Of a stretch of 64,000 bases of DNA, positions 42,667-52,174 are shown one piece after another; the first letter of the stretch is position 1; the number at the start of each line of letters is the position of its first letter. The notes beneath the pieces were generated by a model that saw nothing but the letters and a program-made list of their open reading frames with translations, had not been told where the DNA came from and ran no database searches. The translations under genes and the position numbers were made by a program. Source of the DNA: Chryseobacterium cucumeris (GTDB taxonomy: Bacteria > Bacteroidota > Bacteroidia > Flavobacteriales > Weeksellaceae); NCBI RefSeq assembly GCF_001593385.1, contig NZ_LUVZ01000012.1, positions 186,001 to 250,000 on the forward strand, written 5' to 3'.

Positions 42667-43965
42667 TTATTTATTTTCAAAGAAATCAATGACTAATTCA
42701 TTGAATAATTCCGGTTTTTCTTCGGGAACATAATGATTGGCATTGGGGATAATGGCTAATTGTCCTTTGGGGATAGATTCTGCGATTTTTACCGTATGTT
42801 CTGTTTTTATAAGATCATTATCACCAGCAATGATTAATGATGGACACTGAATTTTATTCAGGTCTTCATATTTCCATTGAGGATACTTCAAATCCAGATT
42901 CAGAAGATCAATAAAGATGTCATTTTTATGGTCTTTGTTCTCTTTAGTAAGGCTTACAAGCATTTCTTTCATGGATTTTAAATCATGATCTTTGACTCCT
43001 TCCGGAAAAATATTGGCTCCTGAACAGGCAATTTTGTCTACCATTTCTGGATATTTCATGGCCATAGACAGTGCGAGAATTCCTCCGTCACTCCAGCCCA
43101 GAATTTTTGTTTTTTTGATGTTCAGCTTTTCTAAAAACTGCTTAATATCCTCTGTCTGAATATCGAAGGTAAGTTCCTTCGTTTTGTCATAAGTAGATCT
43201 TCCTCTTTCACGGCAATCTATAATGATCACTTTATATTTTTTAGCAAAGGTGTCTTTTTGGTTCATAAAGGCACTGATAGATTGGCCATTACCATGAAGC
43301 ATAAGAACCGGCTCACCTTCTCCATAGGTTTCATAATATAATTTGATGCCGTTAACATCCATAAATTTTCCTTCCGGCATTGTTCCGATAATACCACGAC
43401 CTTTGATCAACAAAGATTTGTTACCACTGAATGGTTGATAATCCGAAGTTTCAATGGTAAAATGCTTTACGTGCTTTATTTTCTGAGAATGGATTCCTTC
43501 AAACCAGCCACCTGATGTAATATCTTTCTCAAAACCTGAATTTTCCAAAGGGATTTCAATCCATTTTTTTGACTTTCCATCATTGACTTCCAGCTTAAAA
43601 TCGTCAAAATAAAAATCCCCATTGTTTTGAGCAAATGCTCCGATAGTCATGGTCTTCGCAGATGGATTGATGGTTCCTTTTATTTCGTAGGTTTTCCATT
43701 CACGGGTTACCTGGATTCCATAATATTGATTTTCAAAGAAACTGGTAGACTCATCTTTATTATTTATTCTGCACCATAACCCACAATTGGAGCCATTATC
43801 CTCATTCTCTTTTCTGATTTTTGCCGTTATACGGAAGTTCCAATTCTGTTTATGCTCTATATTGACAGCTTGTGTGAATGATGTCCAGTCAGAGACGATT
43901 GTTTTTTCCTGGCTGTATCCTAAAAAGAACCAGAGTAAAAGAAAGAAACCGAAATTTTTTTTCAT
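42667..43965 (-). CDS. secreted alpha/beta hydrolase with N-terminal carbohydrate-binding-like domain
   Basis: The protein is 432 aa. The signal peptide ends FLGYSQ. Residues ~25-195 look like a beta-sandwich accessory domain (NWNFRITAKIRKENEDN ... KKWIEIPLENSGFEKDI). The hydrolase fold follows: EPVLMLHGNGQSISAF with oxyanion region, nucleophile Ser in ILGWSDGGILALSM, Asp in IIAGDNDLIKTEHT and catalytic His in PNANHYVPEEKP. The substrate is unknown. It is first in a four-gene leftward group that ends at 40686. Confidence 0.83.
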   Translation of the reverse strand: MKKNFGFFLLLWFFLGYSQEKTIVSDWTSFTQAVNIEHKQNWNFRITAKIRKENEDNGSNCGLWCRINNKDESTSFFENQYYGIQVTREWKTYEIKGTINPSAKTMTIGAFAQNNGDFYFDDFKLEVNDGKSKKWIEIPLENSGFEKDITSGGWFEGIHSQKIKHVKHFTIETSDYQPFSGNKSLLIKGRGIIGTMPEGKFMDVNGIKLYYETYGEGEPVLMLHGNGQSISAFMNQKDTFAKKYKVIIIDCRERGRSTYDKTKELTFDIQTEDIKQFLEKLNIKKTKILGWSDGGILALSMAMKYPEMVDKIACSGANIFPEGVKDHDLKSMKEMLVSLTKENKDHKNDIFIDLLNLDLKYPQWKYEDLNKIQCPSLIIAGDNDLIKTEHTVKIAESIPKGQLAIIPNANHYVPEEKPELFNELVIDFFENK

Positions 43966-43996
43966 GTATTTAGTTTTTATTAAAAGTAATCATTTT

Positions 43997-45199
43997 TTAC
44001 AAGCTGTTAAGATCCTGTGCAATCAGCCATCCTTCACTCCAGCATGCCTGGAAATTGAATCCTCCGGTCACGGCGTCAATATTCAGAACTTCTCCGGCAA
44101 TATAGAAATTAGGAAGTAATTTGGAAGACATGTTTTTAAAGTTAATTTCCTTTAAATCAACACCTCCAGCTGTTACGAACTCATCTTTGAAAGTAGATTT
44201 TCCGGTTACCTGAAACTTTTTTCGGCAAAGGTTTTCTAGGATTTTCTGCATCTCTTTTCCGGAAATATTAGCCACCTGTTTGTTGAGATCGACCTTTGAA
44301 ATTTCTAAGATTTTCTGCCAGAATCTGTTGGTAATATCAAAGATCTTTGATTGTCCGATGGTTTTTTTAGGGTTGCTTTGCTTGAAATTATGGAATACTT
44401 CCTCTGCTTCATCCATTTCTATGGAAATGAAATTCACTTCAATTTCAAAGTTGTATTTAAGTTTTGCCAGACTGATGGCTTCCCACGCAGAAATTTTGAG
44501 AACAGCAGGTCCGGAAAGTCCCCAGTGCGTAATAAGCAAAGGCCCGCTTTCTTCCGTTTTCAGTTTAGGAATTGAAATTCCGGCATTTTCAAAGCTTGTT
44601 CCAGGAAGGTCTTTCAGCAATTCATCTTTAATATTGAAGGTGAAAAGGGAAGGCACAAGGTCTACAATCTTATGCCCCAGATTTTCGACAATTTTCAATG
44701 ATTTTGGAGAACTTCCGGTCGTATAAACGATATAATCTGCTTCAAAATCTCCAGAATTGGTCTTTACAATATACTTTTCGTCCTGTTTTTCAATCTCTTT
44801 TACCGTACATTTTGTCTGCACAGTAACATTTTTCTTTTGAGTTTCATTCAGAAAAGTATTGATGATGGTCTGGGAAGAGTTGCTTTCAGGAAAAGTTCTG
44901 TTATCATTTTCAATTTTTAAAGGAACATTACGCTGGTCAAACCATTCCATTGTATCACCAGGCTGAAATTTAGTAAAGACACTTAGCAATTCCTTGTTTC
45001 CACGGGGATAAAACTGCACCAGTTCTCTTGGATCAAAGCATGCGTGAGTAACATTGCAGCGTCCGCCTCCGGAAATTTTAACTTTCTGAAGGACATCTGA
45101 GTTCTGTTCTAAAATTGTAATTATATATTTCTTTTCGTCAAGATTAGATGCGCAGAAAAAGCCTGCAGCACCGCCTCCGATAATAATGATCTGTTTCAT
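43997..45199 (-). CDS. HI0933-family NAD(P)/FAD-dependent oxidoreductase
   Basis: The protein is 400 aa. The FAD-binding motif IIIIGGGAAGFFCASNL lies at residues 4-20. The family signature KISGGGRCNVTHACFDPRELVQFYPRG is next, and the C-terminus has FYIAGEVLNIDAVTGGFNFQACWSEGWLIAQ. Related proteins (BaiN/RdsA-type) reduce unsaturated substrates, but the bacterial role is mostly unknown. It is divergent from the thioesterase gene; a CAAAAGTA (TACTTTTG on the coding strand) -7 box lies at 45233-45240. A separate promoter from the downstream hydrolase is likely. Confidence 0.88.
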   Translation of the reverse strand: MKQIIIIGGGAAGFFCASNLDEKKYIITILEQNSDVLQKVKISGGGRCNVTHACFDPRELVQFYPRGNKELLSVFTKFQPGDTMEWFDQRNVPLKIENDNRTFPESNSSQTIINTFLNETQKKNVTVQTKCTVKEIEKQDEKYIVKTNSGDFEADYIVYTTGSSPKSLKIVENLGHKIVDLVPSLFTFNIKDELLKDLPGTSFENAGISIPKLKTEESGPLLITHWGLSGPAVLKISAWEAISLAKLKYNFEIEVNFISIEMDEAEEVFHNFKQSNPKKTIGQSKIFDITNRFWQKILEISKVDLNKQVANISGKEMQKILENLCRKKFQVTGKSTFKDEFVTAGGVDLKEINFKNMSSKLLPNFYIAGEVLNIDAVTGGFNFQACWSEGWLIAQDLNSL

Positions 45200-45313
45200 G
45201 TATGGGTAATCCTATGCGGAAGATTATTTTTTCAAAAGTACAATTTTTATAAACCATCTTATTTGAGTATTTTTGAAGATTATAATTTTAATTATATCAA
45301 AAACGATTTTCAT

Positions 45314-45808
45314 ATGATTTTCTACCATAAATTTGAAGTAAGATGGAGCGACCTTGATGCCAATAAGCACCTGGCCAATTCATCATATGTGCAATATTGT
45401 GCACAGGCCAGAATGGCTTTTATGACTAAAGAGAAAATGGGGGTTACCCAGCTGAGCAGATGGGGAATCGGCCCGGTGATCCTGCATGAAAGATATTCTT
45501 TCTTCAAAGAGATCTATGCAGATCAGACGGTAATCGTAAGTGTGGAAATAGACGGATGTGCAGAAGACTCTTCCATCTATCGTTTCGTACACAAATTCTA
45601 TACACCGGACGGAATGCACTGTGCTACGGCAGAAGCTACAGGCGTATGGATTGATATGATGCTTAGAAAAATGACCACTCCGCCGGATGATGTAGTGGAA
45701 GCAATGAATAAATATAAAACCGCGGACACTGTTGTATTATCGAAAGAAGATTTCAAAAAGTTTCCTTTCCACCCACACAATATTGACCCGGCTGAAATTA
45801 ATATATAA
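45314..45808 (+). CDS. 4-hydroxybenzoyl-CoA-type acyl-CoA thioesterase
   Basis: The protein is 164 aa from ATG 45314; an in-frame TTG at 45263 is weaker. The hot-dog fold is indicated by FEVRWSDLDANKHLANSSYVQYCAQARMAFM, where SDLDANKHLAN holds the catalytic Asp/Glu-type residues of YbgC-like thioesterases. It likely cleaves short acyl-CoA or acyl-carrier thioesters. It is divergent from the flavoprotein and followed by a palindrome and thiL. A TATTTTTG -7 box lies upstream at about 45269. Confidence 0.83.
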   Translation: MIFYHKFEVRWSDLDANKHLANSSYVQYCAQARMAFMTKEKMGVTQLSRWGIGPVILHERYSFFKEIYADQTVIVSVEIDGCAEDSSIYRFVHKFYTPDGMHCATAEATGVWIDMMLRKMTTPPDDVVEAMNKYKTADTVVLSKEDFKKFPFHPHNIDPAEINI

Positions 45809-45817
45809 ATGATGAAT

Positions 45818-45878
45818 GATGGTTGATACAGAATGAAAATCTGTATTCAGGAATATCAATTATCATTTATCAACCATC
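45818..45878. repeat. nested palindrome between thioesterase and thiL
   Basis: GATGGTTGATA (45818-45828) and TATCAACCATC (45868-45878) are exact arms. Inside, ATACAGA and TCTGTAT form a second 7-bp hairpin. The region repeats ATGATG units. It may end the thioesterase transcript or be a dispersed element; thiL starts 18 bp later. Confidence 0.6.
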
Positions 45879-45896
45879 ACTTATAAAAAGAAATTT

Positions 45897-46949
45897 ATGT
45901 TTGAAGATAAATCACAGGAGCTGACGCCCATTTCAAAATTAGGAGAATTTGGTCTTATTAAACATTTGACAGAGTATTTTCCGTTATCCAATGAATCTTC
46001 AGAGCTTGGAGTAGGAGATGATGCAGCAGTTATTAATCCTGATAACAAAAAAGTAGTTCTTACAACAGATGTATTGGCGGAGGGTGTACACTTTAATTTA
46101 GGATATGTTCCCTTAAAGCATTTAGGCTATAAAGCGGTAGTGGTAAACCTGAGCGATATTGCAGCAATGAATGCAACACCTACACAGATATTGGTTTCCC
46201 TTGCGGTGTCCAATCGTTTTCCAGTGGAAGCATTAGAAGAAATCTATTCAGGAATTCAGGCAGCATGTGGAAGATATAAGGTTGACCTTATCGGAGGAGA
46301 TACAACAAGTTCTAATTCGGGTCTTGTAATGAGTATTACCGCTGTAGGAATTGAAAATGAAGAAAATATCGTAAAAAGAAGTGGTGCAAAACCAAATGAT
46401 CTTCTTGTTGTAACAGGAGATTTAGGTGGAGCCTATATGGGTTTACAGATTCTGGAAAGAGAACATGCTGTGTACCTTGCTAATCCGAATATGCAGCCAG
46501 AAATGGAGGGCTATGATTATATCCTTGAAAGACAGCTGAAGCCTGAAGCAAGAACAGACGTTAAAAAGATTCTGGAAGAACTGGATATTAAACCAACTTC
46601 TATGATTGATATTTCAGATGGTCTGGCTTCCGAAATCCTTCACCTTTCAGATCAATCCAATGTTGGATTCAGATTGTACGAGGAAAAAATTCCGTTAGAC
46701 AATCTTACGATCTCTACAGCAGATGAAATGAACTTAAATCCTGTAATGACAGCTTTAAGTGGTGGTGAAGATTATGAATTGCTATTCACAATTTCATCTG
46801 GAGACTTTGATAAAATTAAAAATCACCCCGACTTTACCATTATAGGGCATGCCGTAGAAAAAGAAGAAGGAAACTTTATGGTAGCCAGAGGATCAAACCA
46901 ATTGGTTGCTCTGACCGCTCAGGGATGGGATGCTTTTTTAAGCCAATAA
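45897..46949 (+). CDS. thiL: thiamine-monophosphate kinase
   Basis: ThiL phosphorylates thiamine monophosphate to thiamine diphosphate, the last step of vitamin B1 synthesis. The 350-aa protein has the PurM-like fold: GVGDDAAVINPDNKKVVLTTDVLAEGVHFN, then NLSDIAAMNATPTQILVSLAV, LIGGDTTSSNSGLVMSITAVG and DISDGLASEILHLSDQS. These Asp-rich loops bind Mg-ATP. No thiamine riboswitch is seen upstream. The gene is followed by a terminator at 46986. Confidence 0.95.
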   Translation: MFEDKSQELTPISKLGEFGLIKHLTEYFPLSNESSELGVGDDAAVINPDNKKVVLTTDVLAEGVHFNLGYVPLKHLGYKAVVVNLSDIAAMNATPTQILVSLAVSNRFPVEALEEIYSGIQAACGRYKVDLIGGDTTSSNSGLVMSITAVGIENEENIVKRSGAKPNDLLVVTGDLGGAYMGLQILEREHAVYLANPNMQPEMEGYDYILERQLKPEARTDVKKILEELDIKPTSMIDISDGLASEILHLSDQSNVGFRLYEEKIPLDNLTISTADEMNLNPVMTALSGGEDYELLFTISSGDFDKIKNHPDFTIIGHAVEKEEGNFMVARGSNQLVALTAQGWDAFLSQ

Positions 46950-46985
46950 AATCGAAAAATTATATTTAATTTTAAATATTGTAAG

Positions 46986-47014
46986 AAAACCGTAGTATTT
47001 TTTGCTGCGGTTTT
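46986..47014 (+). terminator. terminator after thiL
   Basis: AAAACCGTAG and CTGCGGTTTT pair (one G-U) around a T-rich loop, followed by TCGCTTTC. The T-run after the stem is short. Confidence 0.6.
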
Positions 47015-47041
47015 CGCTTTCTCTGATCAAATACATTAGCA

Positions 47042-47860
47042 ATGAATTCATCTGAAAAAAATATTCCTGTTCATAATCTGATGTCTGAAGAATTTCAGGT
47101 TAACACTTTAGAAAATGGACATCCGGAGAACTTCGAGGATATTCATCGGCATAATTTTTTTGAGATTATCTGGTTCAAAGAAGTACATACAGATAGCCGT
47201 CTTGAACTGGATTTTGAAAGCTATACCGTAAAAAATAATCAGCTCTGTATTATCGTTCCCGGTCAGGTTTTTAATATGAAACTCCGTGATGAAAAAGGCT
47301 ATGTGCTGGCCATAAGCAAAGAAATTTTCAAAGAAGCCTGTGATACGGAAGTGGTCTTGGCCAACGGAGCAAGACCTTTCTTTTTGGATGCAGAAAGCAG
47401 TGAAACCGGAAATATGCTTATTTCAATGATTAAAAGAGAGTATCTGGGATCCGGGCGTGTTGAAATTTTAAAAGCTTATCTGAGAGCCTTCTGCCTGATC
47501 ATTACAGATCAGATTACGATGCAGAATACTGCTGAAGATGAAAAACCGAGGATTCAGCAACTTGCAGCCTTGATAGAAGAGTATTATATCACAGAGAAAA
47601 ATACAGACTTTTATGCTGAACAGCTCAAAATAAGTGCCCATCACCTCAATGACATTGTCCGGCTTTCAAGAGGAACGACAGTGAAAAAAATGATTGCGCA
47701 GAGACTTATTCTGGAAGCCAAAAGAGAGCTTAGTTTTGGCGCTTTAACGGTAAAGGAGATTGCTTTTAAACTAGGTTTTAGCGATGCTTCTTACTTTTCC
47801 CGGTTTTTTAAAAAGCATACCCGGCAGAATCCGGAAGGATTCAGGCCTGGAAAAGGTTAA
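47042..47860 (+). CDS. AraC-family transcriptional regulator
   Basis: The protein is 272 aa. An N-terminal cupin-like sensor domain (~20-135, with DIHRHNFFEIIWFKEV and IIVPGQVFNMKL) is followed by two helix-turn-helix motifs in residues ~175-268: NDIVRLSRGTTVKKMIAQRLILEAKRELSF and VKEIAFKLGFSDASYFSRFFKKHTRQNPEGFR. It probably senses a small ligand and controls the Bcr/CflA-type transporter gene 169 bp downstream in the same direction. It starts 28 bp after the thiL terminator. Confidence 0.92.
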   Translation: MNSSEKNIPVHNLMSEEFQVNTLENGHPENFEDIHRHNFFEIIWFKEVHTDSRLELDFESYTVKNNQLCIIVPGQVFNMKLRDEKGYVLAISKEIFKEACDTEVVLANGARPFFLDAESSETGNMLISMIKREYLGSGRVEILKAYLRAFCLIITDQITMQNTAEDEKPRIQQLAALIEEYYITEKNTDFYAEQLKISAHHLNDIVRLSRGTTVKKMIAQRLILEAKRELSFGALTVKEIAFKLGFSDASYFSRFFKKHTRQNPEGFRPGKG

Positions 47861-48029
47861 TCCTCAGAATGTTCCTTTGGTTTTTATTTTAAATAAATAA
47901 TCCAGGGGTAATCAGATAGAGTAATCCTCAGTTTGTGCTATCCTTCCTTCAGTTCTTTTATTGAAAAACGATACTTTTTACAGCAATTTTGCAGCTGAAA
48001 AAATCGCCTGAGAAGGCTTATTGTTATTT

Positions 48030-49265
48030 ATGAAGAAGAATTTGAACATCGTAGTGTTTATTCTCGCACTACTCAACACGTTAGAGTCGTTAAGTATAGA
48101 CCTTTATCTTCCCGCTTTCCCAAGTATGGCGAAGATTTTTAATACCGATATCGGACACATTCAGGTATCCATTTCTGTGTTTTTTGCCGGATTTGCTTTC
48201 GGGCAGCTGTTATGGGGACCTTTATCAGACAAAAAAGGAAGAAAACCCATGTTGTATTGCGGACTTTTGCTTTTTATCATAGGAGCTACAGCTATCTACT
48301 TTACCTCTGATATTTATGTATTATGGGGCATGCGTTTCCTACAGGCATTCGGAGGAAGTGCCGGAATTGTTATCGGAAGGGCAATTATTATTGATCTCTA
48401 TGATAAGCATAAGGCTGTCACTATCTTTTCACAGCAGTCGCAGATCAGTGGTATTGCCCCGATTGTAGCTCCGTTACTGGGAAGTGTATTCCTTAAATTC
48501 TGGGGATGGAACAGTTCTTTTGCCTTTTTATGCATCATGGGGCTGATTACCTTTTTCATGGTCTACAAGTATGTGCCGGAAACCAATACCAGAATTCATC
48601 TTTCCGATGATGAGATGTTGAATGAAAAAGGACTAAAAGATCAGCTGAAAATGATCATTTCCAACAGGGACTTTATCAACAGCACCCTGGTAGGAAGTAT
48701 TGCCTTTGCTTCTTTGATTATTTATATCTCCAATGCACCGTTTTTATTCATGGAGATCCATGGATTTTCGAGTGGTACATTTAGCTTTATATTTGCTTTT
48801 AACTCACTGGCATTGATAACAGCCGCTTATATTACGCCTAAACTGATCAAAAGAATAAGCAATTCAACACTTTTATTTGCTGCTACAATTGTTTTGTTGG
48901 TGGTATGTACCCTTCATATTCTGATTGCAGCTGAAAATCTTTCTGTAGCCTTAGAAATTGCTATGTTGTATCTGTCATTACTGGCTATTGGTATTTTGTT
49001 TCCTATTACATCAGCTCATGCTTTGTCTCCATTCAAAGAAGGCAGAGGAACAGCTGCGGCACTGCTTGGTTTTATGCAGTTGATGGTAACTTTCTTAATA
49101 TCAGGCTTGATAGGATTCTTAGAAGCAGATTCTATCATTCCTATGGTGGTAACACGCTCAGCAATGGCATTGATTGCAGTGTGGTTTGGATACCGGATTT
49201 TTAAAACTCAAAAAAGAGAAAGCTTAAACACCAGTTCTAATCCGGAAATTGATCCTGTTATTTAA
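48030..49265 (+). CDS. Bcr/CflA-type drug efflux MFS transporter
   Basis: The protein is 411 aa from ATG 48030. Twelve membrane helices are predicted. The family signature SIDLYLPAFPSMAKIF is in the first loop, and the MFS motif A is GPLSDKKGRKPMLYCG (about 65-80). RFLQAFGGSAGIVIGRAIIIDLY is the motif of drug:H+ antiporters in helices 4-5. It is expected to export drugs or other small molecules. The adjacent AraC regulator suggests induction by a substrate. An outer-membrane barrel gene follows 84 bp later, possibly on its own promoter. Confidence 0.92.
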   Translation: MKKNLNIVVFILALLNTLESLSIDLYLPAFPSMAKIFNTDIGHIQVSISVFFAGFAFGQLLWGPLSDKKGRKPMLYCGLLLFIIGATAIYFTSDIYVLWGMRFLQAFGGSAGIVIGRAIIIDLYDKHKAVTIFSQQSQISGIAPIVAPLLGSVFLKFWGWNSSFAFLCIMGLITFFMVYKYVPETNTRIHLSDDEMLNEKGLKDQLKMIISNRDFINSTLVGSIAFASLIIYISNAPFLFMEIHGFSSGTFSFIFAFNSLALITAAYITPKLIKRISNSTLLFAATIVLLVVCTLHILIAAENLSVALEIAMLYLSLLAIGILFPITSAHALSPFKEGRGTAAALLGFMQLMVTFLISGLIGFLEADSIIPMVVTRSAMALIAVWFGYRIFKTQKRESLNTSSNPEIDPVI

Positions 49266-49349
49266 TCCGGTTGTCATACAATCCGGGCACTTAATCAAGT
49301 AATTTTTGTAAAAAATAGTCAAAGGGTTCTCTTTGCATAAAATTTAAAT

Positions 49350-50258
49350 ATGAAAAGAACCCTTTCGACAGCTTTATGCTGTATATTGCCATTAGGATAT
49401 GGGGTAAGTGCACAGTCCGGGCTTTCCGCAGAGCTTAAAACCGAATATATTCCTGCATCCAATTACATCCGTCCGGAAGATAGTACAAAGACCAGTTCTA
49501 AAAGTGATTTTAAAAGAGTCGATCTGAATCTAAGTATTCCGTTATCTGTAAAAAAAGATACTGACGGGAAGGTAAGGTCGTGGTCTATGCTATTAAGTGG
49601 CTCTTATGCAAAGATGACACATAAAAATTACGAAACTCAGTTGTTTCCTGATCAGATGCTGAATGCACAGGCCGGAATACAGCATATGAGACCTTTAGGT
49701 AAAAAGTGGAGTATGATGATGACGGCATCGGTAGGAGTATATACCGACCTTGAGAAAATAGATTTCGATGATGTACTTGGACAGGGTGGAATTTTATTTA
49801 TCAGACATTTTAATCCTAACCTTTCATTGGGAGCCGGTCCGGTGCTTACTACTGCTTTTGGTGTTCCTATGATTTTGCCCTGGATTTATTTCGATTGGAA
49901 AACAAACGGAAAAGTTAAGTTTAAGATCAATTTCCCGGAAGGGATGGAAGCCGGATATCTTTTTTCAGATAAATTTACTTTAAAGGCTGTTGTAGAACTG
50001 AATGGAATGACTGCCGAAAGAAATATAAACGGAAAATCGATGTTGCTAGGATATCAGCAGATCACTGCAGGACTCAGACCGGAATTAAAAATTAACGACC
50101 GGCTTACTTTGCGCCTCACCGGCGGAACTGCCATATTGAGGAGCTTCAGCGAAAATGACCGCAAAATCAGCAGTATTTTCAGAGACAAGAAGATAGCAGA
50201 TCCCAGATTTTCAAGCACATTTTATGCAGCATTATCACTACGCTGGAATCTCCCATAA
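49350..50258 (+). CDS. DUF6268-type outer-membrane beta-barrel protein
   Basis: The protein is 302 aa with a signal peptide (ends GYGVSAQ). The remainder shows alternating beta strands with aromatic ends, e.g. SWSMLLSGSYAKMTH and WSMMMTASVGVYTD, and ends LRWNLP, consistent with the DUF6268 barrels of Bacteroidota. Exact role unknown. It follows the MFS exporter and precedes the two-component pair on the other strand. Confidence 0.78.
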   Translation: MKRTLSTALCCILPLGYGVSAQSGLSAELKTEYIPASNYIRPEDSTKTSSKSDFKRVDLNLSIPLSVKKDTDGKVRSWSMLLSGSYAKMTHKNYETQLFPDQMLNAQAGIQHMRPLGKKWSMMMTASVGVYTDLEKIDFDDVLGQGGILFIRHFNPNLSLGAGPVLTTAFGVPMILPWIYFDWKTNGKVKFKINFPEGMEAGYLFSDKFTLKAVVELNGMTAERNINGKSMLLGYQQITAGLRPELKINDRLTLRLTGGTAILRSFSENDRKISSIFRDKKIADPRFSSTFYAALSLRWNLP

Positions 50259-50264
50259 AAAATG

Positions 50265-50308
50265 CCGGAAGCCTGGAGTTATTAAATTCCCTGCTTCCGG
50301 CTTCTTTC
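50265..50308. terminator. bidirectional terminator between barrel and LytTR regulator
   Basis: GCCGGAAGC and GCTTCCGGC are exact arms; T-rich DNA follows on the plus side and A-rich DNA precedes. It ends the barrel gene (50258) and the regulator gene (50311). Confidence 0.7.
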
Positions 50309-50310
50309 TT

Positions 50311-51024
50311 CTATTTACTGATTAATTTCTTATAAACAACCTGATTAAGCAGTTCTTCCTTTCGGATACGGGATATCGGAAGCTCAATTTTATTAATGAA
50401 AAGACGTCCTCCCGAAATCATATCAATATGGGTAATATTGATGAGGTAGGATTTATGAATCCTGAAAAAATGATCTGAAGGAAGAGATTCTTCAATAGCT
50501 TTCATGGTCTGATGAATAATCAGTGATTTATCTTTAAAATGAAGCTTGGTGTAGTTTTGCATACTTTCAATGTAGAGAATGTCTACCCAAGAAATTTTAA
50601 TGAAAGTATCAGATTGCCTTACATACAGAAAAGGATCATCCAGCGAAGTATTTTTTTTCAGCTTTTCACTGATGATAAATTGCTGCTGAGCCTTATTTAC
50701 CGCCTGATAAAACCGGTTGAAGGCAATGGGTTTTAACAGATAATCTACCACCTGAAGACGAAATCCTTCCAGCGCATATTCAGAATAAGCAGTAGTGAGA
50801 ATACATAAAGGAGGATTCTCAAGCTGTTCCAGAAATTCAAGGCCCGTAAGATAAGGCATGTTGATATCCAGGAAGAGAAGGTCTATTTCACTCTCCTTTA
50901 CCTTTGCGTCGGCTTCCAATGCTGTTGCGCACGTTCCTTCAACCGATACAAAATTAATCTGACCGGCCAGTTCTTTAAGATGGAATCTAGCGAGAGGCTC
51001 ATCATCAATAATAAGGCATTTCAT
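50311..51024 (-). CDS. LytTR-family response regulator
   Basis: The protein is 237 aa from ATG 51024. The receiver domain has DDEP acidic residues, phospho-acceptor D53 in LLFLDINMP, and the conserved Lys in YLLKPIAFNRF. The LytTR DNA-binding domain is at ~130-235 (SFIKISWVDILYIESMQNYTKLHF). An in-frame ATG at 51045 would add seven residues and overlap the kinase stop. The cognate kinase gene precedes it by 10 bp, so they form one operon. Targets cannot be read. Confidence 0.92.
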   Translation of the reverse strand: MKCLIIDDEPLARFHLKELAGQINFVSVEGTCATALEADAKVKESEIDLLFLDINMPYLTGLEFLEQLENPPLCILTTAYSEYALEGFRLQVVDYLLKPIAFNRFYQAVNKAQQQFIISEKLKKNTSLDDPFLYVRQSDTFIKISWVDILYIESMQNYTKLHFKDKSLIIHQTMKAIEESLPSDHFFRIHKSYLINITHIDMISGGRLFINKIELPISRIRKEELLNQVVYKKLISK

Positions 51025-51034
51025 TTTAGGAATA

Positions 51035-52096
51035 TTAGAGCGCATAACTGTCAGATAGTGTTAGTGTTAATGTTATTCTAAAGATGTGATTATCGGATTC
51101 GATATTCAGATCATGGGCGTCCGGATATTGTAATTTCAACCGTTTTTTTACATTTTGAAGACCAATTCCTCCCGTTCCGTCTTTCTTTTTATAGGTTGCC
51201 ATATCCGAATAGGAATTTTCGACATAAAAATACAGACTGTTATTCTTTTCTTTGCAGGAGATTTTCACATAACCTTTATGTCCCGGTAGCCTGCAAACGT
51301 ATTTAAATGCATTTTCTATGAAAGGAACCAAAAGTAAAGGAGCAATAGAAGCTTTTCTGTTATTGATCTGCCATTGGGCTTTTACGTCCAGCTCATTTCC
51401 CCACCTCAGTTTTTCTACCTCAACAAGGTTTTGGAGATACTCAATCTCTTTATCCAAAGGTACCAGTGGCTGATTGCAATGGTACAGCTGATACCGGAGA
51501 ATATCCGAAAATTTCATAAGCAAAAAATCAGCAAGCTGGGTGTCCGTTTTCATCAGAATATGAATATGATTCAGGATATTAAATACCACATGAGGATTGA
51601 TCTGGTCCTGTAAAAGCTTGAGCTGGTTTTCCAGATGCGCCTGCTGAAGGAGAATATGATCCCGCTCTATTCTTCCGTGTTCATTGTAAAATTTTACACC
51701 ACACGCTGCTCCGTTGATAAGAAATGAGGCAGGCAAAGACATATAAAACCCCTTCCACAAAAAAGGTAGCTGATCTGTGAAGTTTTCAGGAAGCTGATCT
51801 TTGGGCTCCACTTCAAGATACGTGAATATAACGGAGAAAACCAAACTAAGCATGAAAATAACCATTACCAGCTGTATCAGGAACAGTTTCATTTTCTTTT
51901 CCCGAAGTGCTTTCGGAAGAAGCTTATTGGTTAAAAAGTGAGTAAATGTAAACGAAAATGCCGCAATGATCGCAGCCTGGGTCATCGCAAGATAACTTTC
52001 TGTTGTACTCTGGAAATTAAACCACAATACAATCGCTAATACAAGCCAGAAAATAAAAGTAAATATATATTCTTTTACAATAAAAGATTTTGTCAT
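51035..52096 (-). CDS. LytS/YehU-type sensor histidine kinase
   Basis: The protein is 353 aa. Four membrane helices (~10-27, 38-55, 68-88 and 115-135) form a small sensor without extracellular domain. The phosphorylation region is LQDQINPHVVFNILNHIHIL, i.e. the His_kinase (PF06580) box with His in NPHxxFN. A C-terminal HATPase has PLLLVPFIENAFKYV (N box) and KDGTGGIGLQNVKKRL (G box). It signals to the adjacent LytTR regulator. The gene has its own upstream region with no clear -7 box. Confidence 0.92.
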   Translation of the reverse strand: MTKSFIVKEYIFTFIFWLVLAIVLWFNFQSTTESYLAMTQAAIIAAFSFTFTHFLTNKLLPKALREKKMKLFLIQLVMVIFMLSLVFSVIFTYLEVEPKDQLPENFTDQLPFLWKGFYMSLPASFLINGAACGVKFYNEHGRIERDHILLQQAHLENQLKLLQDQINPHVVFNILNHIHILMKTDTQLADFLLMKFSDILRYQLYHCNQPLVPLDKEIEYLQNLVEVEKLRWGNELDVKAQWQINNRKASIAPLLLVPFIENAFKYVCRLPGHKGYVKISCKEKNNSLYFYVENSYSDMATYKKKDGTGGIGLQNVKKRLKLQYPDAHDLNIESDNHIFRITLTLTLSDSYAL

Positions 52097-52174
52097 GGAA
52101 TTGGGAATAGGTTAATAAAAAAATTAGAAACTGCAGGGAAAACAGTTTCTAATGGTAAAGATAATTTAAGTTTC

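Noticed and set aside
45809..45896. Thiamine (TPP) riboswitch ahead of thiL
   Set aside because: The region lacks the conserved thi-box sequence and is explained by a nested palindrome.
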